Below are positions 32,269 through 38,859 of a DNA stretch of 38,859 nt, in pieces; positions within the stretch are counted from its first letter, which is position 1; every line of letters begins with the position of its first letter. The notes under the pieces are model-generated. The model was not told the origin of the DNA, made no database searches, and worked only from the letters and a program-made list of their open reading frames with translations. A program made the translations under genes and the position numbers. This DNA comes from an uncultured Corynebacterium sp. (GTDB lineage Bacteria; Actinomycetota; Actinomycetes; Mycobacteriales; Mycobacteriaceae). Location: positions 1 through 38,859 of the forward strand of contig NZ_CAMQAZ010000024.1 in NCBI RefSeq assembly GCF_946998835.1, given 5' to 3'.

Positions 32269-32703
32269 ATGACTAAAGCTAATCAGCCGAATAACGACAG
32301 GCCGCTTTTCGACGATGCTCCGGCGTACTCCCCTAATGATTATGAGGCACCCGCACCTGAGCAGGACAATCTGCCAGAGCCCGTCGCGGAATCGCAGGCG
32401 GAAAAAGAGTCCGCACCGGCTTCCGCACCAGCACCTGCCCCTGGTCCGCGCAAGGTCAAGAAGACCACGGCGGGCTCGATGTGGGTCGGTCTTGTCATCA
32501 GTGCTATTTTGCTGATTGTGTTGCTGGTATTCATTCTGCAGAATCAGCAGGAGACCGCACTAAACCTGTTCGGCTGGACCTGGAACTTCCCGGTCGGCGT
32601 CGGAATGCTGTTCGCTGCTATTCTCGGTGCTCTCATCACCGCTCTTATCGGCGGCTGGCGAATGCTGGATTTGCGACGCCAGATTCGTAAGGGCGACAAC
32701 TAG
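32269..32703 (+). CDS. lapA: LapA-domain membrane protein
   Basis: The 144-residue protein has a disordered acidic and Pro/Ala-rich N-terminus (residues 1-62), then two membrane segments. Between them is the signature FILQNQQETALNLFGWTWN of the LapA/DUF1049 family, and it ends in a basic RRQIRKG tail. E. coli LapA acts with LapB in lipopolysaccharide control, but actinobacteria lack that pathway, so the role here is unknown. The start is ATG 32269 or ATG 32260. It is convergent with cdsA, and three 14-bp repeats fill the gap. Confidence 0.8.
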   Translation: MTKANQPNNDRPLFDDAPAYSPNDYEAPAPEQDNLPEPVAESQAEKESAPASAPAPAPGPRKVKKTTAGSMWVGLVISAILLIVLLVFILQNQQETALNLFGWTWNFPVGVGMLFAAILGALITALIGGWRMLDLRRQIRKGDN

Positions 32704-32704
32704 A

Positions 32705-32741
32705 GCCTGATTAAAACAGCCTGACTAAGCCTGCCTGATTA
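32705..32741. repeat. Three tandem 14-bp repeats between lapA and cdsA
   Basis: GCCTGATTA, GCCTGACTA and GCCTGATTA start at 32705, 32719 and 32733, an exact 14-bp period. The first starts 2 bp after the lapA stop and the last contains the cdsA stop codon on the minus strand. Confidence 0.8.
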
Positions 32742-33644
32742 GACCAGGCTGAAAAGCTGCAATATCAGCCACGCCATCGCGGCAGATGGCAGCATGCCGT
32801 CCAGGCGGTCCATCAGACCGCCGTGGCCCGGCAACATCGAGGACATATCCTTGATGCCCAGATCCCGTTTGAATTGGGACTCCATTAAATCGCCGAGCGT
32901 CGCTGAAATGACCAGCGCGATGCCAAGCACAATGCCCTGCCACCACGGAGCATGCAGCATATAAATTGCACAGAGCGTCCCTGTGATTGCTGCGAGAACG
33001 AGAGAGCCACCGAACCCTTCCCAGGACTTCTTGGGACTCACCTTCGGAGCCATCGGGTGCTTTCCGAACATGACTCCAGCGGCATAGCCGCCAACGTCAT
33101 TAGAAATAACACCGAGCATAAAGGTCACAATGACCCAGCGGGGATCTACTCCCCACGGATTGTCCATCTGCACCAACCGCACGGCCAGTGCAGCAAAGAA
33201 TGGAATCCACATCACCACGAAAACTCCAACTGCGACATCCCGCAGCCAATTCCGTGGTGCTTCGGCCATACCGTGTAAGAACAGGCGGACGACCAGCAAA
33301 AGCATCAGGGTGACGGCCAGGCCCATCACCAGGCCATCTATCCCCCAATAGGCGGACAGCCACACCATAAGCTGACCGCCGAGAATCATTACCGGACGGG
33401 GAACCTGCCAGTCCGACTCGCGGAGGCGCTCACAGACCTCCCACGTTGCGAGGCCAACCGCAGCAGCGATAAGAACGGTCCAGGCAAGCGCCCCGAGCAG
33501 CAAGCCGATGATGACAATCGCACCAAGGGCTACGCCTACCGCAATCGCAACCGGCAGATTTCTACCAGCTGAGTTGCGTGGTTTGATAACTCGTAGCTCG
33601 TCTAGAACTCGCTCTTTATTAGACGCTGGCTTCGACGTTGGCAT
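32739..33644 (-). CDS. cdsA: Phosphatidate cytidylyltransferase
   Basis: CdsA makes CDP-diacylglycerol, the precursor of all anionic phospholipids, in the cytoplasmic membrane. The 301-residue protein has about eight membrane segments. It carries the family signature SPKKSWEGFGGS near residue 205, with LGDLMESQFKRDLGIKD and LPGHGGLMDRLDG near 255-290 (conserved Asp residues). The ATG at 33644 has a GAGG site upstream. It follows frr by 39 bp in the pyrH-frr-cdsA series. Confidence 0.95.
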   Translation of the reverse strand: MPTSKPASNKERVLDELRVIKPRNSAGRNLPVAIAVGVALGAIVIIGLLLGALAWTVLIAAAVGLATWEVCERLRESDWQVPRPVMILGGQLMVWLSAYWGIDGLVMGLAVTLMLLLVVRLFLHGMAEAPRNWLRDVAVGVFVVMWIPFFAALAVRLVQMDNPWGVDPRWVIVTFMLGVISNDVGGYAAGVMFGKHPMAPKVSPKKSWEGFGGSLVLAAITGTLCAIYMLHAPWWQGIVLGIALVISATLGDLMESQFKRDLGIKDMSSMLPGHGGLMDRLDGMLPSAAMAWLILQLFSLV

Positions 33645-33683
33645 TGGCGCCTCAATTCCCCTCTCCCGGTTGAATGTGAAGGC

Positions 33684-34241
33684 CTAAACCTCCATCAGTT
33701 CCGCTTCCTTGCGCTCAACCAAGGAGTCGACCTGCTCGACGTAGTTCTTGGTGACCTGGTCCAGCTCCTTCTCGCCAGCCTGCACCTCGTCCTCGCCGGC
33801 GTCGCCGTCCTTCTGAATCTTCTTCAGAGTTTCCATGCCCTTACGACGGACATTGCGAATCGCAATCTTGGCGTCTTCACCCTTCGAACGAGCGACCTTG
33901 ACCATTTCGCGGCGGCGCTCCTCGGTCAGCTGCGGGATAGTAACGCGCAGCACCTGGCCGTCATTAGTCGGGTTAACGCCGAGATCGGAGTTGCGAATAG
34001 CATTCTCGATGTCACCCATGACACTGAGCTCATACGGCTTAATCAGCAGCATGCGCGGCTCCGGAACCGAAATGGTCGCCATCTGGGTAATCGGGGTCGG
34101 AACACCGTAGTACTCCGCAATAACGCCGTTGAACATCGCCGGGTTTGCGCGACCGGTGCGGATGTGGGTCAGCTCTTCGCGGCAGTGTTCCACCGAGCTA
34201 CCGTACTTTTCTTCGCAGTCAAGCAGGACTTCATCAATCAT
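33684..34241 (-). CDS. frr: Ribosome recycling factor
   Basis: RRF splits post-termination ribosomes together with EF-G. The 185-residue protein has the usual length and sequence: THIRTGRANPAMF near residues 26-38, ITQMATISVPEPRML near 57-71 and LTEERRREMVKVARSKGEDAK near 115-135. ATG 34241 has GAGG about 11 nt upstream. It lies 85 bp after pyrH and 39 bp before cdsA. Confidence 0.97.
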   Translation of the reverse strand: MIDEVLLDCEEKYGSSVEHCREELTHIRTGRANPAMFNGVIAEYYGVPTPITQMATISVPEPRMLLIKPYELSVMGDIENAIRNSDLGVNPTNDGQVLRVTIPQLTEERRREMVKVARSKGEDAKIAIRNVRRKGMETLKKIQKDGDAGEDEVQAGEKELDQVTKNYVEQVDSLVERKEAELMEV

Positions 34242-34326
34242 TGTGTTTCCAACCTCGGGTTTCTTGTACTCGGGTTCTAGGGGTTCTAGAGAGTTCTAAA
34301 GAAAGAACGTATTAGGGACAAATTTA

Positions 34327-35052
34327 TCAGCTGTGGACAAGAGTACCGATTCGCTCACCGGCTACCGCACGCGCAATGTTTCCGTCGGTAAGCAGATTGA
34401 ACACCAGAATCGGCATGTTGTTGTCCATGCACAGTGAGAAGGCAGTGGCGTCGGCAACACGCAAGTCGCGTTCGAGCACCTCGCGGTGGGTGATGTCGTC
34501 GAACAGCTCAGCGTCCGGCACCTCACGCGGGTCAGCCGAGTAAACACCGTCGACGGCCTTGGCCATCAGCAACACCTCGCAACCAATCTCCAGGGCGCGC
34601 TGTGCTGCGGTGGTATCAGTGGAAAAGTAAGGCATGCCCATGCCTGCGCCGAAGATGACCACGCGGCCCTTTTCCAGGTGGCGCTTGGCGCGCAGCGGCA
34701 GGTAGGGTTCTGCAACCTGTGCCATGTTGATAGCGGTCTGAACGCGGCAGTCCACGCCCTCCTGCTCGAGGAAGTCCTGCAGAGCCAGGCAGTTCATCAC
34801 GGTGCCGAGCATGCCCATGTAGTCCGAGCGAGCACGATCCATACCACGCTGTTGAAGCTGCGCGCCACGGAAGAAGTTGCCACCTCCGATGACGACGCAG
34901 ACCTCAACGCCCTTTCGAGAGACCTCTGCAATCTGTCGGGCAACGTTTTGCACCACGTCCGGGTCAACACCAACCTTGCCGCCGCCGAACATCTCGCCAC
35001 CGAGCTTGAGCATCACACGTTTGAAGCCATTGCGCTCGACAGATTCTGCCAT
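34327..35052 (-). CDS. pyrH: UMP kinase
   Basis: PyrH phosphorylates UMP to UDP for pyrimidine nucleotide synthesis. The 241-residue protein shows the amino-acid-kinase fold: RVMLKLGGEMFGG near residues 13-25, VVIGGGNFFRG near 54-64 and FGAGMGMPYFSTDT near 134-147, ending in a VAGERIGTLVHS tail. ATG 35052 has GAAAGG about 10 nt upstream. A terminator upstream separates it from tsf, so it probably has its own promoter. Confidence 0.96.
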   Translation of the reverse strand: MAESVERNGFKRVMLKLGGEMFGGGKVGVDPDVVQNVARQIAEVSRKGVEVCVVIGGGNFFRGAQLQQRGMDRARSDYMGMLGTVMNCLALQDFLEQEGVDCRVQTAINMAQVAEPYLPLRAKRHLEKGRVVIFGAGMGMPYFSTDTTAAQRALEIGCEVLLMAKAVDGVYSADPREVPDAELFDDITHREVLERDLRVADATAFSLCMDNNMPILVFNLLTDGNIARAVAGERIGTLVHS

Positions 35053-35174
35053 GACTATGCACCTTTCTCGCCGTTTAAAAAGTCGCAGACGAGTCTACCC
35101 GGTCAGGGCAGTAAGGCACACTTGACGCTCCGCAGCGTCGGCGACAAGACCGAATCGCCCGAGGGACAAGATAG

Positions 35175-35206
35175 CAAAATACCCCGCCCGGAGAACCCGA
35201 GCGGGG
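35175..35206 (-). terminator. Terminator after tsf
   Basis: On the minus strand CCCCGCTCGG pairs with CCGGGCGGGG around a 5-nt loop and is followed by TATTTTG. It lies about 50 bp after the tsf stop and ends the rpsB-tsf unit. Confidence 0.8.
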
Positions 35207-35257
35207 CAAATGCACGTTAGCAAACAGCTAAAAACTAGAGCACGAATTAACGCGTAA

Positions 35258-36085
35258 TTAGTGCTGACCAACCTCGAAGCGAGCGAAACCGGTCAGGGTA
35301 ACGCCAGCCTCGTCCATGAGCTGCTTGACGGTCTTCTTGTTGTCGGCGACAGACGGCTGCTCCAGCAGAACAACGTCCTTGTAGAAACCATTCAGACGAC
35401 CCTCGACAATCTTGGCGATAGCCTGCTCCGGCTTGCCTTCCTCGCGGGTAATCTTCTCGTAGACAGCGCGCTCTGCCTCGACACGGTCAGCCGGGACATC
35501 CTCGCGGGACAGGTACTGGGCCTTCAGAGCGGCAACCTGCATAGCAGCTGCGTGAGCAATCTCTGCAGCCTTGTCGCCCTCGCCGGTGTAGGCAACCAGA
35601 ACACCGACGGCTGCCGGCAGGTCTGCTGCACGACGGTGCAGGTAGACAGCGATGTTGTCGCCCTCGAGAGTAGCGGCGCGACGCAGCTCCAGCTTCTCAC
35701 CGATCTTTGCGGACAGCTCCTGGGTAGCGTCAGCGGCGGACTGACCGTCCAGGTCAGCGGCAGCGAGCTCTTCCGGGGAGTTTGCCTTGACTGCTGCAGC
35801 AGCGTCGGCGACCTTGTTGGCGAAGTCGATGAACTCCTGGTTCTTAGCAACGAAGTCGGTCTCGGAGTTGACCTCGACCATGGTGTTGCCAGAAACAGCA
35901 ATCAGGCCCTCGGCAGCGGTGCGCTCTGCACGCTTGCCGACGTCCTTTGCTCCCTTAATACGCAGGATCTCGACAGCCTTGTCGAAATCGCCGTCGGTCT
36001 CGACGAGTGCGTCCTTACAAGCCTTCATGCCGGAGCCGGTCAGCTCACGGAGCTTCTTGACGTCAGCAGCAGTGAAATTCGCCAT
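35258..36085 (-). CDS. tsf: Elongation factor Ts
   Basis: EF-Ts recycles EF-Tu by exchanging GDP for GTP. The 275-residue protein has the N-terminal UBA-like domain KLRELTGSGMKACKDAL near residues 10-26 with the conserved GxGMxxCKxAL. The core has MVEVNSETDFVAKNQEF near 69-85. The ATG at 36085 is preceded by a strong GGAGG about 10 nt upstream. It follows rpsB by 55 bp, a gap that contains a perfect 16-bp tandem duplication. Confidence 0.97.
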   Translation of the reverse strand: MANFTAADVKKLRELTGSGMKACKDALVETDGDFDKAVEILRIKGAKDVGKRAERTAAEGLIAVSGNTMVEVNSETDFVAKNQEFIDFANKVADAAAAVKANSPEELAAADLDGQSAADATQELSAKIGEKLELRRAATLEGDNIAVYLHRRAADLPAAVGVLVAYTGEGDKAAEIAHAAAMQVAALKAQYLSREDVPADRVEAERAVYEKITREEGKPEQAIAKIVEGRLNGFYKDVVLLEQPSVADNKKTVKQLMDEAGVTLTGFARFEVGQH

Positions 36086-36099
36086 GCTGGGCGTTCCTC

Positions 36100-36131
36100 C
36101 TTGTGGTGGTTAGAACTTGTGGTGGTTAGAA
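36100..36131. repeat. Perfect 16-bp tandem duplication between rpsB and tsf
   Basis: CTTGTGGTGGTTAGAA occurs twice without a break (36100-36115 and 36116-36131). It lies immediately upstream of the tsf ribosome binding site and 9 bp after the rpsB stop on the minus strand. Confidence 0.92.
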
Positions 36132-36140
36132 AGTTCAGCT

Positions 36141-36962
36141 TTACTCAGCGGTTGCCGTCTCGGTTGCAGCGGAGCCCTCGGCGTCCATCTCTGCAGCCTG
36201 GTCGGTGTTCTCGGCGGCGGACTCGATCGGAGCGTCGCCTGCTGCCTCGCGAGCAGCGTTGGCCTCGCGCTCAGCGCGAGCCTTGCGGCCCTCTTCAACA
36301 GCCGTGGAGATGATGCGGGTCAGCACGGAAGCAGCGCGGATAGCGTCGTCGTTGCCCGGGATCGGGTAGTCAACGTCATCCGGGTCGCAGTTGGTGTCCA
36401 GGATGGCAACAACCGGGATGCCCAGCTTCTTGGCCTCGGAGACTGCGATGTGCTCCTTGTTGGTGTCAACGATCCACAGTGCGGACGGAACCTTGGACAT
36501 GTCGCGAATGCCGCCCAGGGTGCGCTCCAGCTTGGTGCGCTCGCGGGTCAGCATCAGGATTTCCTTCTTGCCGCGACCCTCGTAGCCGTTTTCAGCAGCG
36601 TCCATTGCCTGAAGCTCCTTCAGGCGAGCCAGACGCTTGGAAACGGTGGCGAAGTTGGTCAGCATGCCGCCGAGCCAACGGTGGTTGACGTACGGCATGT
36701 CAACGCGCTCTGCCTCGTTCTGAACGGCTTCCTGAGCCTGCTTCTTGGTACCGACGAACAGGATGTTGCCACCGTGAGCGACAGTCTCCTTGACGAACTC
36801 GAAAGCCTCGTCGATGTAGGTCAGGGTCTGCTGCAGGTCGATGATGTAGATGCCATTGCGCTCGGTGAAGATGAAACGCTTCATCTTCGGGTTCCAACGA
36901 CGGGTCTGGTGACCGAAGTGGACACCTGCATCGAGCAGTTCTCGCATGGATACAACAGCCAT
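36141..36962 (-). CDS. rpsB: 30S ribosomal protein S2
   Basis: S2 is a late-assembling 30S protein. The 273-residue product has the signatures LLDAGVHFGHQTRRWNPKM near residues 8-26, LFVGTKKQAQEAV near 70-82 and LDTNCDPDDVDYPIPGNDDA near 180-199, plus an acidic Ala/Glu-rich C-terminal tail. I start at ATG 36962 (MAVVSM), as in relatives; a GTG at 36986 is in frame but adds residues not usual for the family. No good Shine-Dalgarno sequence is seen for either. The upstream leader is long and structured. Confidence 0.96.
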   Translation of the reverse strand: MAVVSMRELLDAGVHFGHQTRRWNPKMKRFIFTERNGIYIIDLQQTLTYIDEAFEFVKETVAHGGNILFVGTKKQAQEAVQNEAERVDMPYVNHRWLGGMLTNFATVSKRLARLKELQAMDAAENGYEGRGKKEILMLTRERTKLERTLGGIRDMSKVPSALWIVDTNKEHIAVSEAKKLGIPVVAILDTNCDPDDVDYPIPGNDDAIRAASVLTRIISTAVEEGRKARAEREANAAREAAGDAPIESAAENTDQAAEMDAEGSAATETATAE

Positions 36963-37339
36963 GTCATATTCAGGGAAGATTCTCACGTCCAGCCTGACTA
37001 GGGCTGCGGCTGCTTCCCTTCCTTTCTTATCCGATATAGGTGGTTACAGTTCACGCACAGGCTTTCCCTGTGCCCTAGCGCTCCCCCGCTGCTTCACACC
37101 CGACAGACGTTCCTGTCGAGCACCCGTGAACCAGCCGGAATGGGTCGCGCGCGTAGTCTTTGCGTTAATGCCTGCCCATTAAGGCAGACACCGCGAGCGC
37201 CATCTTATCTGATACATTGCGCAGGTCGCAATATCTGACACGCCCCGCTATCCACAGGGCGAAAAGTCATCCACAGCTGAGCCCATTTTGCAACGCTTTT
37301 CGCTTGTCGACGAATGCAGCGTCCGCCACACTATCGCGC
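36963..37339. promoter_or_regulatory. rpsB promoter and structured leader
   Basis: This 377-bp gap separates the divergent rpsB and M23 genes. On the minus strand TTGCGA (37226-37231), an 18-bp spacer and TAAGAT (37202-37207) form a good promoter that would give a leader of about 230 nt. Two perfect hairpins lie in it: CACAGG/CCTGTG (37056-37072, 5-nt loop) and CGACAG/CTGTCG (37101-37118, 6-nt loop). A weaker pairing of CTGCC with GGCAG lies near the promoter. S2 autoregulation is known in other bacteria, so these may be S2 sites; that is inference. Confidence 0.55.
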
Positions 37340-37861
37340 ATGGCGACCAATCAGAGTTTCAGGCGCTCGCTAATGCGCACATTAGCGCTATTTGTGCTCA
37401 CTGTCGCGCTGACCACACCCCCGAACCCGCCGCCAGCAATCGGCGAGCCGGTGTCCACTGTTGCACACACCCTCCCCGTTCACGGAAAAGTCCTACGCGA
37501 CTATGCACCACCGGAAAAACGCTGGCAATCCGGGCACCGTGGCGTGGACCTCAGCGCCTCACCTGGCCAACCCATCCACGCTTCAGCTCCTGGAGTAGTT
37601 CATTTCGCCGGCTCGATTGCCGGCATGACTTCCGTGTCGATCATGCACGCTGACGGCATCCGCACCACCTATCAACCGCTCGACACCACCCTTAAAAAGG
37701 GCGACCGCGTTGCCGCGGGGCAGGTAATCGGACATTTCGCCATCAGCGCCAAACACCCCGAACCGGGTTTGCACTGGGGCGCACTCCGCGGCAAGGATTA
37801 CCTCAACCCGCTCGATTTGGTGCAGAGGCGACCGATTGTGCTCAAACCTGTACGAGATTAA
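37340..37861 (+). CDS. M23-family (LytM-like) exported protein
   Basis: The 173-residue protein starts with a signal peptide or anchor (residues 1-25) and has an M23 peptidoglycan endopeptidase-like domain. HRGVDL supplies zinc ligands His66 and Asp70, and GLHWG supplies His145. The His two residues earlier in the usual HxH motif is Gly here, so the catalytic base seems absent. It may bind or organise cell wall rather than cut it. I start at ATG 37340, the first Met that gives a proper signal sequence; the frame to 37217 lies in the rpsB promoter region. A similar gene sits beside rpsB in M. tuberculosis (Rv2891). Confidence 0.82.
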   Translation: MATNQSFRRSLMRTLALFVLTVALTTPPNPPPAIGEPVSTVAHTLPVHGKVLRDYAPPEKRWQSGHRGVDLSASPGQPIHASAPGVVHFAGSIAGMTSVSIMHADGIRTTYQPLDTTLKKGDRVAAGQVIGHFAISAKHPEPGLHWGALRGKDYLNPLDLVQRRPIVLKPVRD

Positions 37862-37882
37862 GCGGCAGTACGAGATTAAGCG
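37850..37882. repeat. 18-bp-period tandem duplication at the M23 and xerC ends
   Basis: GTACGAGATTAAGCG occurs at 37850-37864 and 37868-37882, a period of 18 bp. The copy unit carries TTAA, which reads as a TAA stop on both strands, so both convergent genes have their stop codon context duplicated. Confidence 0.88.
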
Positions 37883-38802
37883 CGCGGATGCGCTCGCTTA
37901 TGCACTTCACGAAGTCGATCTGCCGAGACGTGCGTATAAATCTGTGTGGTCGCCAGACTCGAGTGGCCAAGCATCTCCTGCACCACACGCAAATCGGCAC
38001 CGCCTTCCACCATCGCTGTGGCCGCAGAGTGCCTGAGCGCATGCGGTGAAACATCGGCCCACTTATGAATTACTCGGCGCGCCTGCCGCGGATTCAACCT
38101 GCCGCCACGCACGCCCAGAAAAAGCGCCTGCTCGGCCTTAGCCGATGGGTGGAACTGCCCCCGTACCTTAAGCCAGCCCTTCAACGCCGCTTCCGCTGGA
38201 GCACCAAAGGGCACGATGCGCTGCTTGTTACCTTTGCCCACCACAGAGATGATGTGCTGGGAGAAGTTCACATCAGAGATGTCGGCTCTGCACAACTCCT
38301 CTACGCGCATTCCCGTGGCATACAGCAATTCCACGATGGCTAAATCCCGAGCCGCAACGACACTATCCTCGGAAGCCACCTTCTCGATAGCCCCCTCGAT
38401 TTTCTCCGGCGAGAGCACTTCCGGGAGGTGCTGATGCTTTTTCGGTGTAGATAGCCGCAGCGAAGGATCTGCGTCGAGAATCTGTCGAGCCACAAGCCAG
38501 CTACAGAACTGCCGAATGGACGTCGTCAGGCGAGCCAGCGATGACCGCGCCGCGCCTGCCGAATGCTTGGCGCCGAGGTGTGCCCGGATGACGGGCGTGG
38601 AGAGCTCACTAATATGTTTCAGACCGGCGAGTAGGGGGATTAGGTCAGCGCGATAGGCGCGAACCGTGGCATCGGAGAGCCGGCGGGAGTAGGTCAACTC
38701 ATCGAGGAAGTCCATGAGCACCGCCTCAACGTTGGCAGACAGCCCTAGGTCCTGCTCAGCGTTGTTGTCTTTATCGGATGCGCGCGTCACGGTCATGACC
38801 AT
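37876..38802 (-). CDS. xerC: Tyrosine recombinase XerC
   Basis: XerC, with XerD, resolves chromosome dimers at dif. The protein has up to 308 residues. The N-terminal SAM-like core-binding domain starts near residue 27 (VEAVLMDFLDEL). All catalytic residues are seen: Arg in TGMRVEEL, Lys in KGNKQRIVPF, HALRHSAAT (His and Arg), GHSS (His) and the Tyr in QIYTHVS. The first ATG at 38802 is only 3 bp from the terminal repeat, so its native ribosome binding site is missing; ATG 38796 and an internal ATG near 38715 are alternatives. It converges on the M23 gene. The protein itself looks intact. Confidence 0.93.
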   Translation of the reverse strand: MVMTVTRASDKDNNAEQDLGLSANVEAVLMDFLDELTYSRRLSDATVRAYRADLIPLLAGLKHISELSTPVIRAHLGAKHSAGAARSSLARLTTSIRQFCSWLVARQILDADPSLRLSTPKKHQHLPEVLSPEKIEGAIEKVASEDSVVAARDLAIVELLYATGMRVEELCRADISDVNFSQHIISVVGKGNKQRIVPFGAPAEAALKGWLKVRGQFHPSAKAEQALFLGVRGGRLNPRQARRVIHKWADVSPHALRHSAATAMVEGGADLRVVQEMLGHSSLATTQIYTHVSADRLREVHKRAHPRA

Positions 38803-38805
38803 ACA

Positions 38806-38857
38806 GGGTTAAGGCTCAAAAAGTGTGTCCGATTGGGCTGATTTTTAGCAGTTGATC
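38806..38857. repeat. Right copy of 52-bp terminal inverted repeat
   Basis: This is the exact reverse complement of bases 1-52 and lies 3 bp before the first xerC ATG. Two extra bases follow to the window end. Within it GCTCAAAAA and TTTTTAGC can pair imperfectly, a subterminal arrangement common in insertion-sequence ends. The element type is not identified. Confidence 0.9.
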
Positions 38858-38859
38858 TG

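Noticed and set aside
37876..38802. xerC as a phage or island integrase acting on the terminal repeats
   Set aside because: The protein and its place next to the M23-rpsB block match chromosomal XerC, and the repeats do not resemble dif sites.
1..38859. The whole window as a 38.8-kb transposon with 52-bp terminal repeats
   Set aside because: The cargo is core genes in their ancestral order and there is no transposase, so the repeats are later additions at its borders.

Overview
The window is a stretch of core chromosome from an actinobacterium, most probably a Corynebacterium or a close relative. The codon use is moderately GC-rich and the gene order is the one I know from corynebacteria and Mycobacterium tuberculosis. 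On the minus strand, from the right end, it runs xerC, rpsB-tsf, pyrH-frr-cdsA, rseP-PBP, map-cobQ, mqo-chlID-cobO-cobB-cobA, proS, rimP-nusA-ylxR-infB, rbfA-nrnA-MATE-pptT and ribF-rpsO. Interspersed plus-strand genes are truB, a DUF4439 lipoprotein, yaaA, an alpha/beta hydrolase, mtr (mycothiol system), a DUF2631 membrane protein, lapA and an M23-family protein. I cannot name the species. No rRNA, tRNA, CRISPR array, phage gene or transposase is visible.

Layout. 1-6.2 kb: ribosomal protein S15, flavin cofactor synthesis, pseudouridine synthase, phosphopantetheinyl transferase, a MATE exporter, a DHH phosphoesterase and RbfA. 6.3-14.3 kb: IF-2, YlxR, NusA and RimP (the nus/infB region), the DUF4439 lipoprotein and prolyl-tRNA synthetase. 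14.4-26.2 kb: YaaA, part of the cobalamin pathway (cobA, cobB, cobO, a chelatase-like chlID, and cobQ further on), malate:quinone oxidoreductase, a hydrolase and mycothione reductase. 26.2-33.6 kb: methionine aminopeptidase, a penicillin-binding lipoprotein, the site-2 protease RseP/Rip1, DUF2631, RlmN, LapA and CdsA. 33.7-38.8 kb: ribosome recycling factor, UMP kinase, EF-Ts, S2, a degenerate M23 protein and XerC.

The most striking points are these. (1) The window starts and ends with the same 52-bp sequence in inverted orientation; one copy lies 15 bp after the rpsO stop and the other 3 bp before the first xerC ATG. This looks like insertion-sequence ends in opposite orientation, or a contig broken at a repeat, and it leaves a core segment of about 38.8 kb flanked by inverted repeats. 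(2) dxr and ispG, which normally flank rseP in this gene order, are absent. (3) The ChlI-ChlD chelatase gene is split by a frameshift at a run of five G/C bases. (4) Seven genes have a TANNNT -10 hexamer exactly 7-8 nt before the start codon, which indicates leaderless transcripts, including two compact divergent pairs. (5) Several gene ends carry perfect short tandem duplications that include or adjoin stop codons.

Most of the genes serve translation and cell growth. I see no convincing new defence or metabolic system; the novelty lies in genome architecture and regulation.
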